A DNA stretch of 64,000 bases from Pseudobutyrivibrio ruminis AD2017 (GCF_000424305.1 NZ_AUJQ01000007.1:62001-126000); one strand, 5' to 3'; numbered from the stretch's first letter, positions 25,746-34,642 are shown. The notes: generated from the sequence alone by a model not told the origin. Program-made: numbers and translations.

Positions 25746-26314
25746 TTCTTGAAGAAGGTAAGAATTGGTATCATGGAAGTTATGCTATAGTTGAGAAGCC
25801 TGATTTGGCATTATGTATGCCAGGAAAGGATTTTGGACTCGGATTTTACGTTACTACTGAGGCGAAACAGGCAGAAAGATTTATAAAGTCTTCAATAGGT
25901 AAAGCTAAGAAAAATGGGTATTTGGTAGGCGATGCATCAAATGGTTATTTAAATATATATACGATGACTGATTTTAAGGATTTAGAGGTATACGAGTTTG
26001 CTACAGCAGATCGAGAGTGGCTTCACTGTGTGGCAGCTCATAGACGGAGTCAGTTGTTTAAAGATGAAATAAAAAAATGGGAGAAATACGACATAATAGC
26101 CGGGAAAATAGCAGATGACACTACCAATCAGGTGATTACTGCTTACATGGAAGGCCTATATGGAGAAGTTGGTTCTGAAAGAGCGGATGAGATAGCAATT
26201 GGATTATTATTACCTGACAAGTTGACTAATCAAATATGCATTAGGACAGAGAAGGCGATGAATAAATTATCCTTTATTGATTATAAGGAACAGATTATAA
26301 ATGAAAGAAGGTGA
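25742..26314 (+). CDS. DUF3990 protein, putative ADP-ribosyltransferase-fold toxin
   Basis: A 190-aa protein. It has WYHGSY near the N-terminus (His11), GKDFGLGFYVTTEAKQAERF (28-47, Tyr36), a later EWLHCVAAHRR and YDIIAGKIADDTTNQVI. This order is characteristic of DUF3990, which is placed with the ADP-ribosyltransferase fold (H/R...Y...E-type active site). The exact glutamate is not certain by eye. With the small proteins on either side it looks like a toxin-antitoxin or effector module. It shares the cassette layout (leader, genes, terminator) with the DUF4869 module. Confidence 0.75.
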   Translation: MILEEGKNWYHGSYAIVEKPDLALCMPGKDFGLGFYVTTEAKQAERFIKSSIGKAKKNGYLVGDASNGYLNIYTMTDFKDLEVYEFATADREWLHCVAAHRRSQLFKDEIKKWEKYDIIAGKIADDTTNQVITAYMEGLYGEVGSERADEIAIGLLLPDKLTNQICIRTEKAMNKLSFIDYKEQIINERR

Positions 26315-26321
26315 CAAGCTA

Positions 26322-26552
26322 ATGAAGGTTAGCAAATACGAATATACAATGCAACTTTTGGCAGCTATGGCATCAATTAATATAGCTAGGGAACAAAAAA
26401 TATCTAGAACAAAAGCTTTTTTTCGATTTATGAAGTCTCAAACGGCGGCCATGCTATTTGATGAAAGCACAGATATGTGGATGAATGGACCTGATTATAT
26501 TGCTGATGAATATAGAAGAGAACGTTTGGCAAAAACAGTTGGACAAGGATAG
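26322..26552 (+). CDS. Small hypothetical protein of the DUF3990 module
   Basis: A 76-aa basic helical protein (KYEYTMQLLAAMASINIAREQKISRTKAFFRFMKSQTAAML). I do not recognise a specific family, but small proteins of this type are often the third gene of DUF3791/DUF3990 sets. ATG 26322 is preferred because AAGGTGA lies about 8 nt upstream; the frame is open from an ATG at 26301, which overlaps the previous gene. It ends 2 bp before the shared 48-bp terminator. Confidence 0.65.
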   Translation: MKVSKYEYTMQLLAAMASINIAREQKISRTKAFFRFMKSQTAAMLFDESTDMWMNGPDYIADEYRRERLAKTVGQG

Positions 26553-26554
26553 AA

Positions 26555-26602
26555 AGATGAAAATGGCTTCGCGGCTGATGCTGCGAAGCCATTTGTTTCT
26601 TA
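26555..26602 (+). terminator. Shared terminator, copy 2
   Basis: Identical over 48 bp to 24874-24921: a 10-bp perfect stem (26563-26572 with 26583-26592) and a TTGTTTCTT tail. Confidence 0.93.
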
Positions 26603-26703
26603 AGAATAATGATATAGGAATATCTATGGCTTTATGTAAATATAGGTTGAATGTTGTGTATAAAAGATATTTTGTGACAATTCTGTGTTTCTACGCGAAT
26701 TGA

Positions 26704-26732
26704 TTGAACAAAAGCCCCATATTCACTATAAT
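26704..26732 (+). promoter_or_regulatory. Promoter of the glycan locus
   Basis: TTGAAC (26704-26709), a 17-bp spacer and a perfect TATAAT (26727-26732): a strong sigma-A promoter. It points towards the cytidylyltransferase gene at 26911 and leaves a ~170-nt untranslated leader that contains a terminator. Confidence 0.75.
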
Positions 26733-26836
26733 TAAACCATAGAAAAACTAAGTTGTGGAAGTGTCTACATTTGGTTTTTCAGCTTGGGGTTTAATTGCAT
26801 GAATGGTGGGGAGTATAGGAATAGTAGGAGTTTTAT

Positions 26837-26870
26837 AGGGCTTCGCACCTGAGGGTGCGGAGCCCTTTGT
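26837..26870 (+). terminator. Terminator hairpin in the leader of the glycan operon
   Basis: Thirteen pairs (26837-26849 with 26854-26866, one G-U) around TGAG, followed by TTTGT. It lies between the promoter at 26704-26732 and the first glycan gene, so it could attenuate the operon or make a short leader RNA. A 17-codon frame (26799-26852) ends exactly in the hairpin loop but lacks a convincing ribosome-binding site. Confidence 0.8.
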
Positions 26871-26910
26871 AATAGTGGAAATTGGTCGATATAAACAATA
26901 GGTAGATAGC

Positions 26911-27333
26911 ATGTATAAAATTGGGTATACGCAGGGCGTTTTTGACATGTTCCATGTTGGGCATCTTAATTTAATAAACAACGCTAAAGCACAGTGCGAG
27001 AGGCTTATTGTGGGGGTCAATTCTGATGAGCTTGTGCAGCAGTATAAACATAAGACGACAGTAATTAACGAGAATGACCGAGCTGAGATAGTCAGAAACC
27101 TGCGTGCGGTGGATGATGTAATAATTGTAGATACCCTGGATAAGGTGGAAATCTATAAGGCTCATAGATTTGATGCAGTGTTCATAGGCGACGATTGGAA
27201 AGGTAATGAACGCTGGCAACAAACAGAGGAAGATTTGGCAAAGCTGGGTGCTGACGTAGTGTATCTGCCACATACACCTAGCGTTTCATCAACGGGACTG
27301 AGAGTTGAGATACCGAAAGCATGTGAGGAGTAA
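26911..27333 (+). CDS. Glycerol-3-phosphate cytidylyltransferase-like enzyme
   Basis: A 140-aa single-domain nucleotidyltransferase of the TagD/ECT group with HVGH (15-18), GDDWKG and the C-terminal signature PSVSSTGLR (in place of RTxGISTT). It activates a phospho-alcohol or polyol phosphate with CTP, giving a CDP-linked donor for the TagB/TagF-like transferase at 28370. It is close to the C-terminal domain of the 784-aa protein at 52513 (GVFDMFHVGHLNL against GVFDMFHIGHLNL). First gene of the main glycan operon, 4 bp before the next. Confidence 0.9.
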   Translation: MYKIGYTQGVFDMFHVGHLNLINNAKAQCERLIVGVNSDELVQQYKHKTTVINENDRAEIVRNLRAVDDVIIVDTLDKVEIYKAHRFDAVFIGDDWKGNERWQQTEEDLAKLGADVVYLPHTPSVSSTGLRVEIPKACEE

Positions 27334-27336
27334 GGA

Positions 27337-28377
27337 ATGATGGAAGATAAAAAGTACTGTATGGATTCATATTTAACAGTGAGATATGTATATGATGAAA
27401 ACAAATGCTTCAAGGAAGGAATCATTCCAAAAAAGCATCCAGATGTTCCACTAGATAAAAAGGTTCCTTGTAAAACTGCAGAAGATATAGATAGAGGTAT
27501 CAGAAATCAGCTAGAAAAGGTCGATTTATCAAGAGCAGGAGTGCTGCTTAGTGGTGGTATGGATTCAGCTATTCTTGCTTCATATATGCCTAAAGGAACT
27601 AAGTGCTATACAGCAAGATGTATTGGAGAAAATGCTGTTGATGAAACTGAACAGGCAAGAAAGTATTGTGATATCTACGGGTTGGAGCATGTGATTGTAG
27701 ATGTTACATGGGATGATTATGTAAACGAAATGGATGAACTAATGCTTCATGATGGTTCTCCTATTATTCCAAACGAGCCACAGGCCTATAAAGCAGCATT
27801 AAGAGCGAAAAATGATGGGTGCATTCTGATAGTCTATGGAGATTGCGCTGACACAGAATTTGGTGGCATGGATAGACTGTTATCTAGGGATTGGAAGTAT
27901 GATGAATGGATTAATAGATTTACTTTCTTAGATGCTTCTAAAGTTATAAAAGATGGCAGTATAGCAATGGATACTTATGAAAAATATAGAAAACCTAATG
28001 GGGATATTGATTTTATAGGTTATATTCAGGGACCTTATGCTGTATCAGCAGCTGGAGCATTAACAAATGCATTTGATTGTGCTGGATTAAATTTTATAGA
28101 TCCATTTGAACATTTGAAGATGGCAGAGCCTTTAGATTTAGAGCGAGTGAGAAATGGAGAGAGTAAATACTTGATTCGTCAGCTCTTTAAAATGAGATAT
28201 CCAATGCTTGAGATACCAGAAAAGAAACCTATGTCGAGACCAGCGGAGGCTTGGATGAAAAACTGGGGCGGGCCTAAACGAAAAGAGTTTAAAGATAATT
28301 GCATTAATGAATTAACTGGTGAACAAAGATTGTTACTGTATAGTTTAGAAAGATTCTTGGATTTAATAGATGCATAG
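27337..28377 (+). CDS. Asparagine-synthase-like ATP-dependent amidotransferase (synthetase domain only)
   Basis: A 346-aa protein with the PP-loop VLLSGGMDSAILAS (about residues 69-82), which binds ATP in the asparagine synthase C-terminal domain, but with no N-terminal glutaminase domain. Later blocks (GDCADTEFGGMDR) follow the family. Stand-alone synthetase domains act in glycan and natural-product pathways to amidate carboxyl groups, with ammonia from elsewhere. An amidated sugar acid is one possibility here. It starts 4 bp after the cytidylyltransferase and overlaps the next gene by 8 bp. Confidence 0.85.
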   Translation: MMEDKKYCMDSYLTVRYVYDENKCFKEGIIPKKHPDVPLDKKVPCKTAEDIDRGIRNQLEKVDLSRAGVLLSGGMDSAILASYMPKGTKCYTARCIGENAVDETEQARKYCDIYGLEHVIVDVTWDDYVNEMDELMLHDGSPIIPNEPQAYKAALRAKNDGCILIVYGDCADTEFGGMDRLLSRDWKYDEWINRFTFLDASKVIKDGSIAMDTYEKYRKPNGDIDFIGYIQGPYAVSAAGALTNAFDCAGLNFIDPFEHLKMAEPLDLERVRNGESKYLIRQLFKMRYPMLEIPEKKPMSRPAEAWMKNWGGPKRKEFKDNCINELTGEQRLLLYSLERFLDLIDA

Positions 28378-29608
28378 AAAAATGGCAAGAGGCAACGCTG
28401 AAGAAAAATATATAAAAAAAAGGAAGATAAAGGCATTATTTTATAGCCTACCCTTCTATATTTGTAGAGTTTTTCCTATTCAAAGGAACAAGATAGTACT
28501 TTGGACACTGGAAGGAAATGGAGGCTATAGTTGCAATCCAAGATATATTGCGGAGGAAATACTTAAAAGAAATGCAAAAGGCGAAACAGATTACGAGCTA
28601 GTTTGGATTACTAAGAAAGATGGTCATAGATTCCCAAGTGATATAAAGGTTGTTAAAGATACTATTTGGAATAGGGCATTTCATATGTCAACAGCAAGAG
28701 TCTGGATTGGAAATACAAGAACATTTTTAGGAACGAGAAAAAGAAAAGGAACAACATATATTCAAACGTGGCATGGTTCTATTAGCCTTAAATCAATAGG
28801 AAAATACAGAGGGGATAAGTTTTGTAAGATAGCCTATTTAGTAAGCAAAGCAGATTCTGATTTAATTGATATTGCCGTTTCAGGGAGTAGATGGTGTACC
28901 AATATGTGGCCTGATGGCTTGATTTATGATGGCGAAATAAAAGAGATTGGAACACCTAGATTTGATGTATTAATAAATGGTGTTAAGGAAAAGCATCAAT
29001 TAATTAGAGAACGATATGAGGTTCCAAATAATGCAAAGATAGCAATATACGCGCCAACATTTAGAGGCGGTAGCCAGACGCTAAATAGAAGTGTAAATGA
29101 GAAAAAAGCTTATTTAGATTTTGATAGAGTTATTGATGCATTCGAGAAAAAATTTGGCGGAGAGTGGTATCTGTTTCTTCGATTACATCCGCAACTTGCA
29201 GACTCAGTTAGAAAGATGAATATCGTAAATACGAATTCAAAGATTATAGATGTTACGCAAGCTGATGATATGAATGAGCTTATGGCTGCTACAGATGCAA
29301 TAATAACGGATTATTCTACAGTGATTTTCGAAGGCTTTTTGACAGGACAACCAGGTTTTATATTTGCTGATGATATAGAAGAGTACGTAGCTGACAGAGG
29401 AAATCTGATGTTTTCATTGGATGAGATACCTTTTTCATGTGCAAGAACTACAGATGAATTGGTGGCAAACATCCTAGACTTTGATAAAGAGAAATATCGA
29501 GAAGAGGCGGCAAGATTTATTGATAGATGCGGAATAATTGCAGATGGGGAAGCGACAAAACGTGTTGTAGATTTGATTAATGAGCTTATAAATCAAAATA
29601 TCAAGTAG
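28370..29608 (+). CDS. CDP-glycerol:polyol-phosphate transferase (TagB/TagF-like)
   Basis: A 412-aa GT-B-type transferase. Family marks are TYIQTWHGSISLKSIG, APTFRGG, FLRLHPQL and the donor-site ITDYSTVIFEGFLTGQPGFIF. TagB/TagF enzymes transfer glycerol- or ribitol-phosphate from a CDP donor to a teichoic-acid-like acceptor at the inner membrane face. It probably uses the product of the cytidylyltransferase at 26911. The start overlaps the upstream gene by 8 bp. A short basic N-terminus could mediate membrane contact. Confidence 0.92.
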   Translation: MHRKMARGNAEEKYIKKRKIKALFYSLPFYICRVFPIQRNKIVLWTLEGNGGYSCNPRYIAEEILKRNAKGETDYELVWITKKDGHRFPSDIKVVKDTIWNRAFHMSTARVWIGNTRTFLGTRKRKGTTYIQTWHGSISLKSIGKYRGDKFCKIAYLVSKADSDLIDIAVSGSRWCTNMWPDGLIYDGEIKEIGTPRFDVLINGVKEKHQLIRERYEVPNNAKIAIYAPTFRGGSQTLNRSVNEKKAYLDFDRVIDAFEKKFGGEWYLFLRLHPQLADSVRKMNIVNTNSKIIDVTQADDMNELMAATDAIITDYSTVIFEGFLTGQPGFIFADDIEEYVADRGNLMFSLDEIPFSCARTTDELVANILDFDKEKYREEAARFIDRCGIIADGEATKRVVDLINELINQNIK

Positions 29609-29621
29609 GTGGTGTTTATAT

Positions 29622-30629
29622 ATGGCTGAATATAAGCAGTGGAGAAATGAAAATAGAACATGTTTAAAAGACGTTATACCGTTAGAACAGCCATATAACG
29701 TGTGCATAGAGACATCAACACTATGTAATTTGAATTGCGTGTATTGCGGTCATTCAAAGCATATATATCCGGAACGGAATATGAGCATGGAATTATTTGA
29801 AAAGATTGTAGAAGAACTTAAAGAATTCCATGAACCTTTAAAAAAGGTAGAATTATATTTTTTTGGTGAACCTTTATGTAATCCAAATTTGCCGCAGATG
29901 ATAAAGTTTTTAAGAGAAAGTGGTGTAACTAAAACAATTGACTTTACAACAAACGGTCTGTTATTTACTAAAGACAAAGTTGATGAATTGGTAGCTAATG
30001 GAATGCCAGATACCATAAGAATATCTTTACAAGGTTTGGATGCAGAGGCATATAAAAACTATGCAGGCACAAAAGTAGACTTCTCAAAAATGCTAGATAA
30101 TTTTAAATATCTTTATGACCATAAAGATAAATGCAAAATTTCAATGAAAATTGCAGATATTGCTATAAAAAATATTAAAGATGGGGAAAAGGTATTCAGA
30201 GAAATGTTTTCTTCACTTGCAGATACAATTTTCATTGAATCCATAATACCTATATATGGTGATGTTGAATATAACACTATTGATAAAGGAATAATTGATA
30301 ATGCAATAAATGGAAGGGAAAATGTATGCCAAACAAAAATAAATAAAGTATGTCATAGACCGTTCTATAGATTAGCAGTCCGAGAAAATGGAGATGTTAC
30401 AGCAGCTTGTTGTGATCAACTCCATGATATTAAGTTCGGGAATATAAATGAAGAATCACTTATCACTATATGGAATGGAAAAAGACGTAATGAGTTTTTG
30501 AAAATGCAATTAAGAGGTGAAAGATTTAAGCATCCATATTGTAAAGATTGCATTATGCCAAATGATATTACGACAGAGGCTGATTTATTGGATCCATGGG
30601 CAGAAAAAATATTAGGAAGATTTGAATAA
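29622..30629 (+). CDS. Radical SAM/SPASM protein
   Basis: A 335-aa iron-sulfur enzyme. The radical SAM motif is CNLNCVYC (Cys-x3-Cys-x2-Cys, about residues 31-38), followed by FFGEPLCNP. The C-terminal region has CHRPFYRL, AACCDQ and CKDCIMP, a SPASM-like auxiliary cluster region with IWNGKRRNEFL. In glycan loci such enzymes perform dehydrogenation, dehydration or epimerisation of sugar or polyol intermediates. The substrate is unknown. The gene is 14 bp after the TagB/TagF-like gene. Confidence 0.9.
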   Translation: MAEYKQWRNENRTCLKDVIPLEQPYNVCIETSTLCNLNCVYCGHSKHIYPERNMSMELFEKIVEELKEFHEPLKKVELYFFGEPLCNPNLPQMIKFLRESGVTKTIDFTTNGLLFTKDKVDELVANGMPDTIRISLQGLDAEAYKNYAGTKVDFSKMLDNFKYLYDHKDKCKISMKIADIAIKNIKDGEKVFREMFSSLADTIFIESIIPIYGDVEYNTIDKGIIDNAINGRENVCQTKINKVCHRPFYRLAVRENGDVTAACCDQLHDIKFGNINEESLITIWNGKRRNEFLKMQLRGERFKHPYCKDCIMPNDITTEADLLDPWAEKILGRFE

Positions 30630-30649
30630 ATGTGCATTGGAGAATAACT

Positions 30650-31939
30650 ATGAAGGTTTTTTTATGGGGGGCTGGAGCATTTGGAAAAAGATTTTTAAAG
30701 CATATTCCAAATGATTTAGTTATAGGATTCATAGATAATGACGAAAGTAAGCATGGAACATTGATAGAGGGAAAGAAAGTTATTTCGTTTCAGGAATATT
30801 TAACAAATCATACGAATGAGTACATTGTAATAACTCACTTAATGAGTGAAGAAGCTGTTTATCTTTTGCAACAAAACAATATTACACGTTATTTCTTTTG
30901 CAATGATTGTCCGGCTGAATGGATTGAAGAATCTTTGCGTGAAGAATACGAGGAATATTTAAAAAAAACATTAGCATCAAATACCAGCTATTCAATTTTA
31001 GGACTTAATTTTTTTAGTATAGTAACAGCAGAAAGATTGCATAAAGAAAACAATGCGCAGATAAAAATTTATTATGAATCAGAAAACAAAAGGTTAGTTG
31101 AGGACTTATCAGATGAATTTGCTTACATGAAATTTGTCCCTGCTGAAAATATGAATAATGATATTGAACTTATTTACAACGCGACAAAGACGGAAATTGA
31201 AAAAAATAATATTGTAAATATCAATAATTGTTATAAAAATATCCCTGAGTATCGAAATGAAAAATTAAAAGAATTAAAGGATAAACATAAAGGCAAGCGA
31301 ATGTTTATTATAGGCCTTGGGCCAAGTTTAAATACTGAAGATTTAGAAGTGCTTAGAATGCATAATGAAATTTCTATAAGCATGAATGCTATATATCGAA
31401 TATTTGAAAATACTGAGTGGAGACCTGATTATTATGTGATTAGTGATACCAATTTTATACTAGAGAAATTTGATTATTATACAAAAGTTGATGTAGACAA
31501 TTTTATAATTGGTGATACATGTGGAAATTATATTGCTAATAAGTTAGAGAACGAACTAGGAGACAGGTACTATAAATTGCACGAATACAGAGACTGGAGT
31601 CGTGATAAACTACCAGATTATTCAGAAAATCTAGTTAATGGAGCTGTAGCTTGTGGTTCTGTAACATATACATGCATTCAGCTTGCGACATATTTGGGAG
31701 CTAAAGAAATATTTTTATTGGGAATGGATAATTCTGTGAAAAATAATAAAGGTGACAAGTATGCTCATTTTTTTAAAGAGGATAAATTGGAATCTAAATT
31801 CTTTGGAAGCTATGTATATAATGCATATGAAAGAGCAAAAATATATGCATTAGAGAAAGGAATAAAAATATACAATGCATCTCGAGGAGGAGAACTTGAG
31901 AGTTTTGAAAGAATAAAATTTGAAGATTTATTTGATTAG
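30650..31939 (+). CDS. DUF115 protein with N-terminal Rossmann module (Maf-like)
   Basis: A 429-aa protein. Residues 1-100 are a small Rossmann-like module (FLWGAGAFGKRFLKHI, VIGFIDNDESKHG). Residues ~205-400 are a DUF115 / MptE-like domain: FIIGLGPSLNTEDLEVL, SMNAIYR, PDYYVISD and IFLLGMDNS. DUF115 proteins include the motility accessory factors that transfer nonulosonic acids to flagellin. The nonulosonate genes directly downstream make a similar role attractive, but that is inference. ATG 30650 is chosen over a GTG 18 nt upstream because GGAG lies 8 nt before it. Confidence 0.82.
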   Translation: MKVFLWGAGAFGKRFLKHIPNDLVIGFIDNDESKHGTLIEGKKVISFQEYLTNHTNEYIVITHLMSEEAVYLLQQNNITRYFFCNDCPAEWIEESLREEYEEYLKKTLASNTSYSILGLNFFSIVTAERLHKENNAQIKIYYESENKRLVEDLSDEFAYMKFVPAENMNNDIELIYNATKTEIEKNNIVNINNCYKNIPEYRNEKLKELKDKHKGKRMFIIGLGPSLNTEDLEVLRMHNEISISMNAIYRIFENTEWRPDYYVISDTNFILEKFDYYTKVDVDNFIIGDTCGNYIANKLENELGDRYYKLHEYRDWSRDKLPDYSENLVNGAVACGSVTYTCIQLATYLGAKEIFLLGMDNSVKNNKGDKYAHFFKEDKLESKFFGSYVYNAYERAKIYALEKGIKIYNASRGGELESFERIKFEDLFD

Positions 31940-31974
31940 TTAAAAATTATTTGTATTGTGGAGACTTATTTTAG

Positions 31975-33558
31975 ATGAAAGTAATAGCTATTATTCCGGC
32001 TCGAGCTGGTTCAAAAGGTATTCCGAATAAAAACATTCGAATACTTAACGGAAAACCATTAATAGCATATTGTATCGAGAATGCAAAAAAAAGTAAGTTT
32101 ATAAATGACGTAATCGTTAGTACAGATTCTGAAGAAGTAAAATTGATTTCAAATTACTACGAGGTTAATTGTAAGGAACGAAATGAAGAACTCTGTGCAG
32201 ATGATGTCACGTTGGATGCTGTTATTTATGATGCTTGTAAAGATATAGATTGCGATTATGTTATTACAATGCAACCGACTTCACCAACGTTAAAATGGAA
32301 AACATTAGATAATGCTATTGAATATGCAATAAAGAATGATTTGGACACTCTCATATCTGTAGTAAATAAACCTCATCTAGCTTGGATGGAAAAAGATGGG
32401 AAGATTATTCCTGATTATGTAGAGAGATTAAATAGACAATATTTACCAAAAAGATATGAAGAGACAGGAGCTTTTGTAATATCAAAAAAGAGAGTTGTTA
32501 GTGAAAGTTCACGAATAGGGGAAAAAGTAAGTGTATTTGAAGTCTCTGAAAGCGAAGCGATTGATATAGATACTTTTCATGATATGTTAGTCGCTGAAAA
32601 TATTCTTCGTGAACAGAGAATAGCTATAGCTGTTGATGGGAATAATGAGATAGGTTTGGGACATATAGGCAGAATGCTCGAATTGGCGGATATGTTCTAT
32701 ACAAAACCAATATTCTTTTTTGATAGAAACAAAACGAAAATAGAATCATTTGGCGATACTACATATTCGCTTGTTGGGTATGATTCTATGGATGAACTAT
32801 TAGAAAAATTAGAAGAATACAGTTTTACAATTTTGATAAATGATAAATTGGATACTGAAAAAGATTATGTAATCAGATTAAAAAATCTTGGATTAAAAGT
32901 TGTTAATTTTGAGGATGTAGGTAGTGGAGCTGATTATGCTGATACAGTAATAAATTCTCTATATGATGATAAAACTAGTAATAGATATATAGGTCCAGAT
33001 TATTATTTAATACCGAAATTGTTTCTATTATACAAACCAATAACCATTAATAGAAATATAAAGAATGTGTTTATTTGTTTTGGTGGTGCGGACCCTCAAA
33101 ATTATACAGATGTAATTTTAGAAGAAATAAAAAAGGAAGAATATAAAAAATACGATTTTACTGTTGTATTGGGCAGGGCAAAAGAAAATTATGAATCGTT
33201 ATTAAAATTAGAGACGGATAATGTTTCGATAAAATATGATGTAAAAAATATGCCTGAATTAATGTCTAATGCAGATATGGCAATTACCTCTCAGGGCAGG
33301 ACATGTTTTGAGCTTGCTTTTCTTGGAATACCAACTATGTCATTTGCACAAAACATAAGAGAGGAAATGCATTCATTTGTTTCCGAAGAAAATGGGTTTA
33401 TCAGAAACGGTATTTCGAATACAAATGAAATAATAGAAGCGCTTCGGAAGTTTATTCAATTAGATTACGAGAGCAGAATTCAAATGCACAAAAAAATGCT
33501 TAAGACAAATTTATCTCATGGAAGAGAAAGAATAAAGGCTTTAGTTGATGCATTGTGA
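31975..33558 (+). CDS. CMP-nonulosonate cytidylyltransferase fused to SpsG/PseG-like domain
   Basis: A 527-aa fusion. Residues 1-215 are an acylneuraminate cytidylyltransferase (IIPARAGSKGIPNKNI; MQPTSPT), which makes CMP-activated nonulosonic acid. Residues ~217-525 are a PseG/SpsG-like GT-B domain (GNNEIGLGHIGRMLELA; CFGGADPQNYT; SQGRTCFELAFLGIP), the fold of the UDP-sugar hydrolase of pseudaminic or legionaminic acid synthesis. The fusion joins a late activation step to an earlier hydrolysis step. Its 3' end overlaps the longer reading of neuB. Confidence 0.9.
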   Translation: MKVIAIIPARAGSKGIPNKNIRILNGKPLIAYCIENAKKSKFINDVIVSTDSEEVKLISNYYEVNCKERNEELCADDVTLDAVIYDACKDIDCDYVITMQPTSPTLKWKTLDNAIEYAIKNDLDTLISVVNKPHLAWMEKDGKIIPDYVERLNRQYLPKRYEETGAFVISKKRVVSESSRIGEKVSVFEVSESEAIDIDTFHDMLVAENILREQRIAIAVDGNNEIGLGHIGRMLELADMFYTKPIFFFDRNKTKIESFGDTTYSLVGYDSMDELLEKLEEYSFTILINDKLDTEKDYVIRLKNLGLKVVNFEDVGSGADYADTVINSLYDDKTSNRYIGPDYYLIPKLFLLYKPITINRNIKNVFICFGGADPQNYTDVILEEIKKEEYKKYDFTVVLGRAKENYESLLKLETDNVSIKYDVKNMPELMSNADMAITSQGRTCFELAFLGIPTMSFAQNIREEMHSFVSEENGFIRNGISNTNEIIEALRKFIQLDYESRIQMHKKMLKTNLSHGRERIKALVDAL

Positions 33559-33568
33559 GGGGAGAATA

Positions 33569-34642
33569 ATGATTGATATCATAAATAAGAGAATTAATGA
33601 CAACAAATTTATTTTGATTGCTGAGATAGGGGTTAACTATTATGATATCGCAGCCAAAGAAAATATAACTCCAATGGAAGCAGCAAAATTGATGATTAAA
33701 GAAGCAGCAGAAGCAGGAGTACATGCAGTTAAATTTCAAACATACAAAGCCGAAACATTGGCATCAAAAGATTCTCCACATTATTGGGATATCAATGAAG
33801 AACCAACAGATTCACAATATAAGCTTTTTAAAAAATTTGATTCCTTTGGTTATGATGAATATAAAGAATTAGCTGATTATTGCGAAACGTACAATGTTGA
33901 ATTCTTATCTACACCTTTTGACGTAGCATCAGCAGATTATTTAAACGAGCTGATGAATGTATATAAGATATCATCTTCGGATTTAAATAACATTAAGTTT
34001 GTAGAATATATTGCTAAAAAAAATAAGCCTATACTACTTTCGGTTGGTGCCTCTAATGAAGATGAAATCTCTAGAAGTGTAGAGCTTATAAAAAAATACA
34101 ATGATAAAAAGATAACACTTTTGCATTGTGTTTTAGAATATCCAACACCATATGAGCATGCTAATCTTAATAAAATACAAACTATAAAATCTACATTCGA
34201 AGACTGTAATATCGGATATTCAGACCATACAAAACCAGAATGTAATTACGAAGTCTTGAAAACGGCATATATATTAGGCGCAAATATTATAGAAAAACAT
34301 TTCACCCTAGACAAAACATTGAAAGGAAATGATCATTACCATGCTATGGACCCAAATGATGTAAGAAAAATTATAAAAGAGATATCTTACATTAGGACAT
34401 TGCTGGGAAATGGGACATTAGAATGCTTGGAAAGTGAGAAAAAAGCAAGACTAAATGCGAGACGGTCACTAGTGGCAGCAAAAGAAATTCAAAAGGGCGA
34501 TATTATAACAGAGGACATGCTGACATTTAAGAGACCTGGTAATGGAATATCAGCAGATAGGTTTGAAGATATTGTAGGAAAGAAGGCTAATACTACTATT
34601 AAGATTGATACAGTGTTGAAGGATGAAATGGTGGATGAGTGA
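33569..34642 (+). CDS. neuB: N-acetylneuraminate synthase-family enzyme
   Basis: A 357-aa NeuB-type synthase that condenses PEP with a six-carbon amino sugar to give a nine-carbon nonulosonic acid (sialic, legionaminic or pseudaminic type; not resolved). The barrel domain has AEIGVNY, AVKFQTYKAE, STPFD, YKISSSDL and IIEKHFTLDK; the C-terminal ~60 residues are a SAF domain (RRSLVAAKEIQKGDIIT). ATG 33569 has GAGGGGAG 6 nt upstream and is preferred over an ATG inside the preceding gene. The epimerase, dehydratase and aminotransferase steps expected for the pathway are not in this locus. Confidence 0.92.
   Translation: MIDIINKRINDNKFILIAEIGVNYYDIAAKENITPMEAAKLMIKEAAEAGVHAVKFQTYKAETLASKDSPHYWDINEEPTDSQYKLFKKFDSFGYDEYKELADYCETYNVEFLSTPFDVASADYLNELMNVYKISSSDLNNIKFVEYIAKKNKPILLSVGASNEDEISRSVELIKKYNDKKITLLHCVLEYPTPYEHANLNKIQTIKSTFEDCNIGYSDHTKPECNYEVLKTAYILGANIIEKHFTLDKTLKGNDHYHAMDPNDVRKIIKEISYIRTLLGNGTLECLESEKKARLNARRSLVAAKEIQKGDIITEDMLTFKRPGNGISADRFEDIVGKKANTTIKIDTVLKDEMVDE

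Noticed and set aside
23173-26602. IS element or integron cassette array
   Set aside because: No transposase or integrase is present, no terminal inverted repeats flank the modules, and the repeated terminator lacks attC features.
26485-26703. 72-codon frame overlapping the end of the DUF3990 module
   Set aside because: It runs through the shared terminator and has no ribosome-binding site; the other frame has a clear one.
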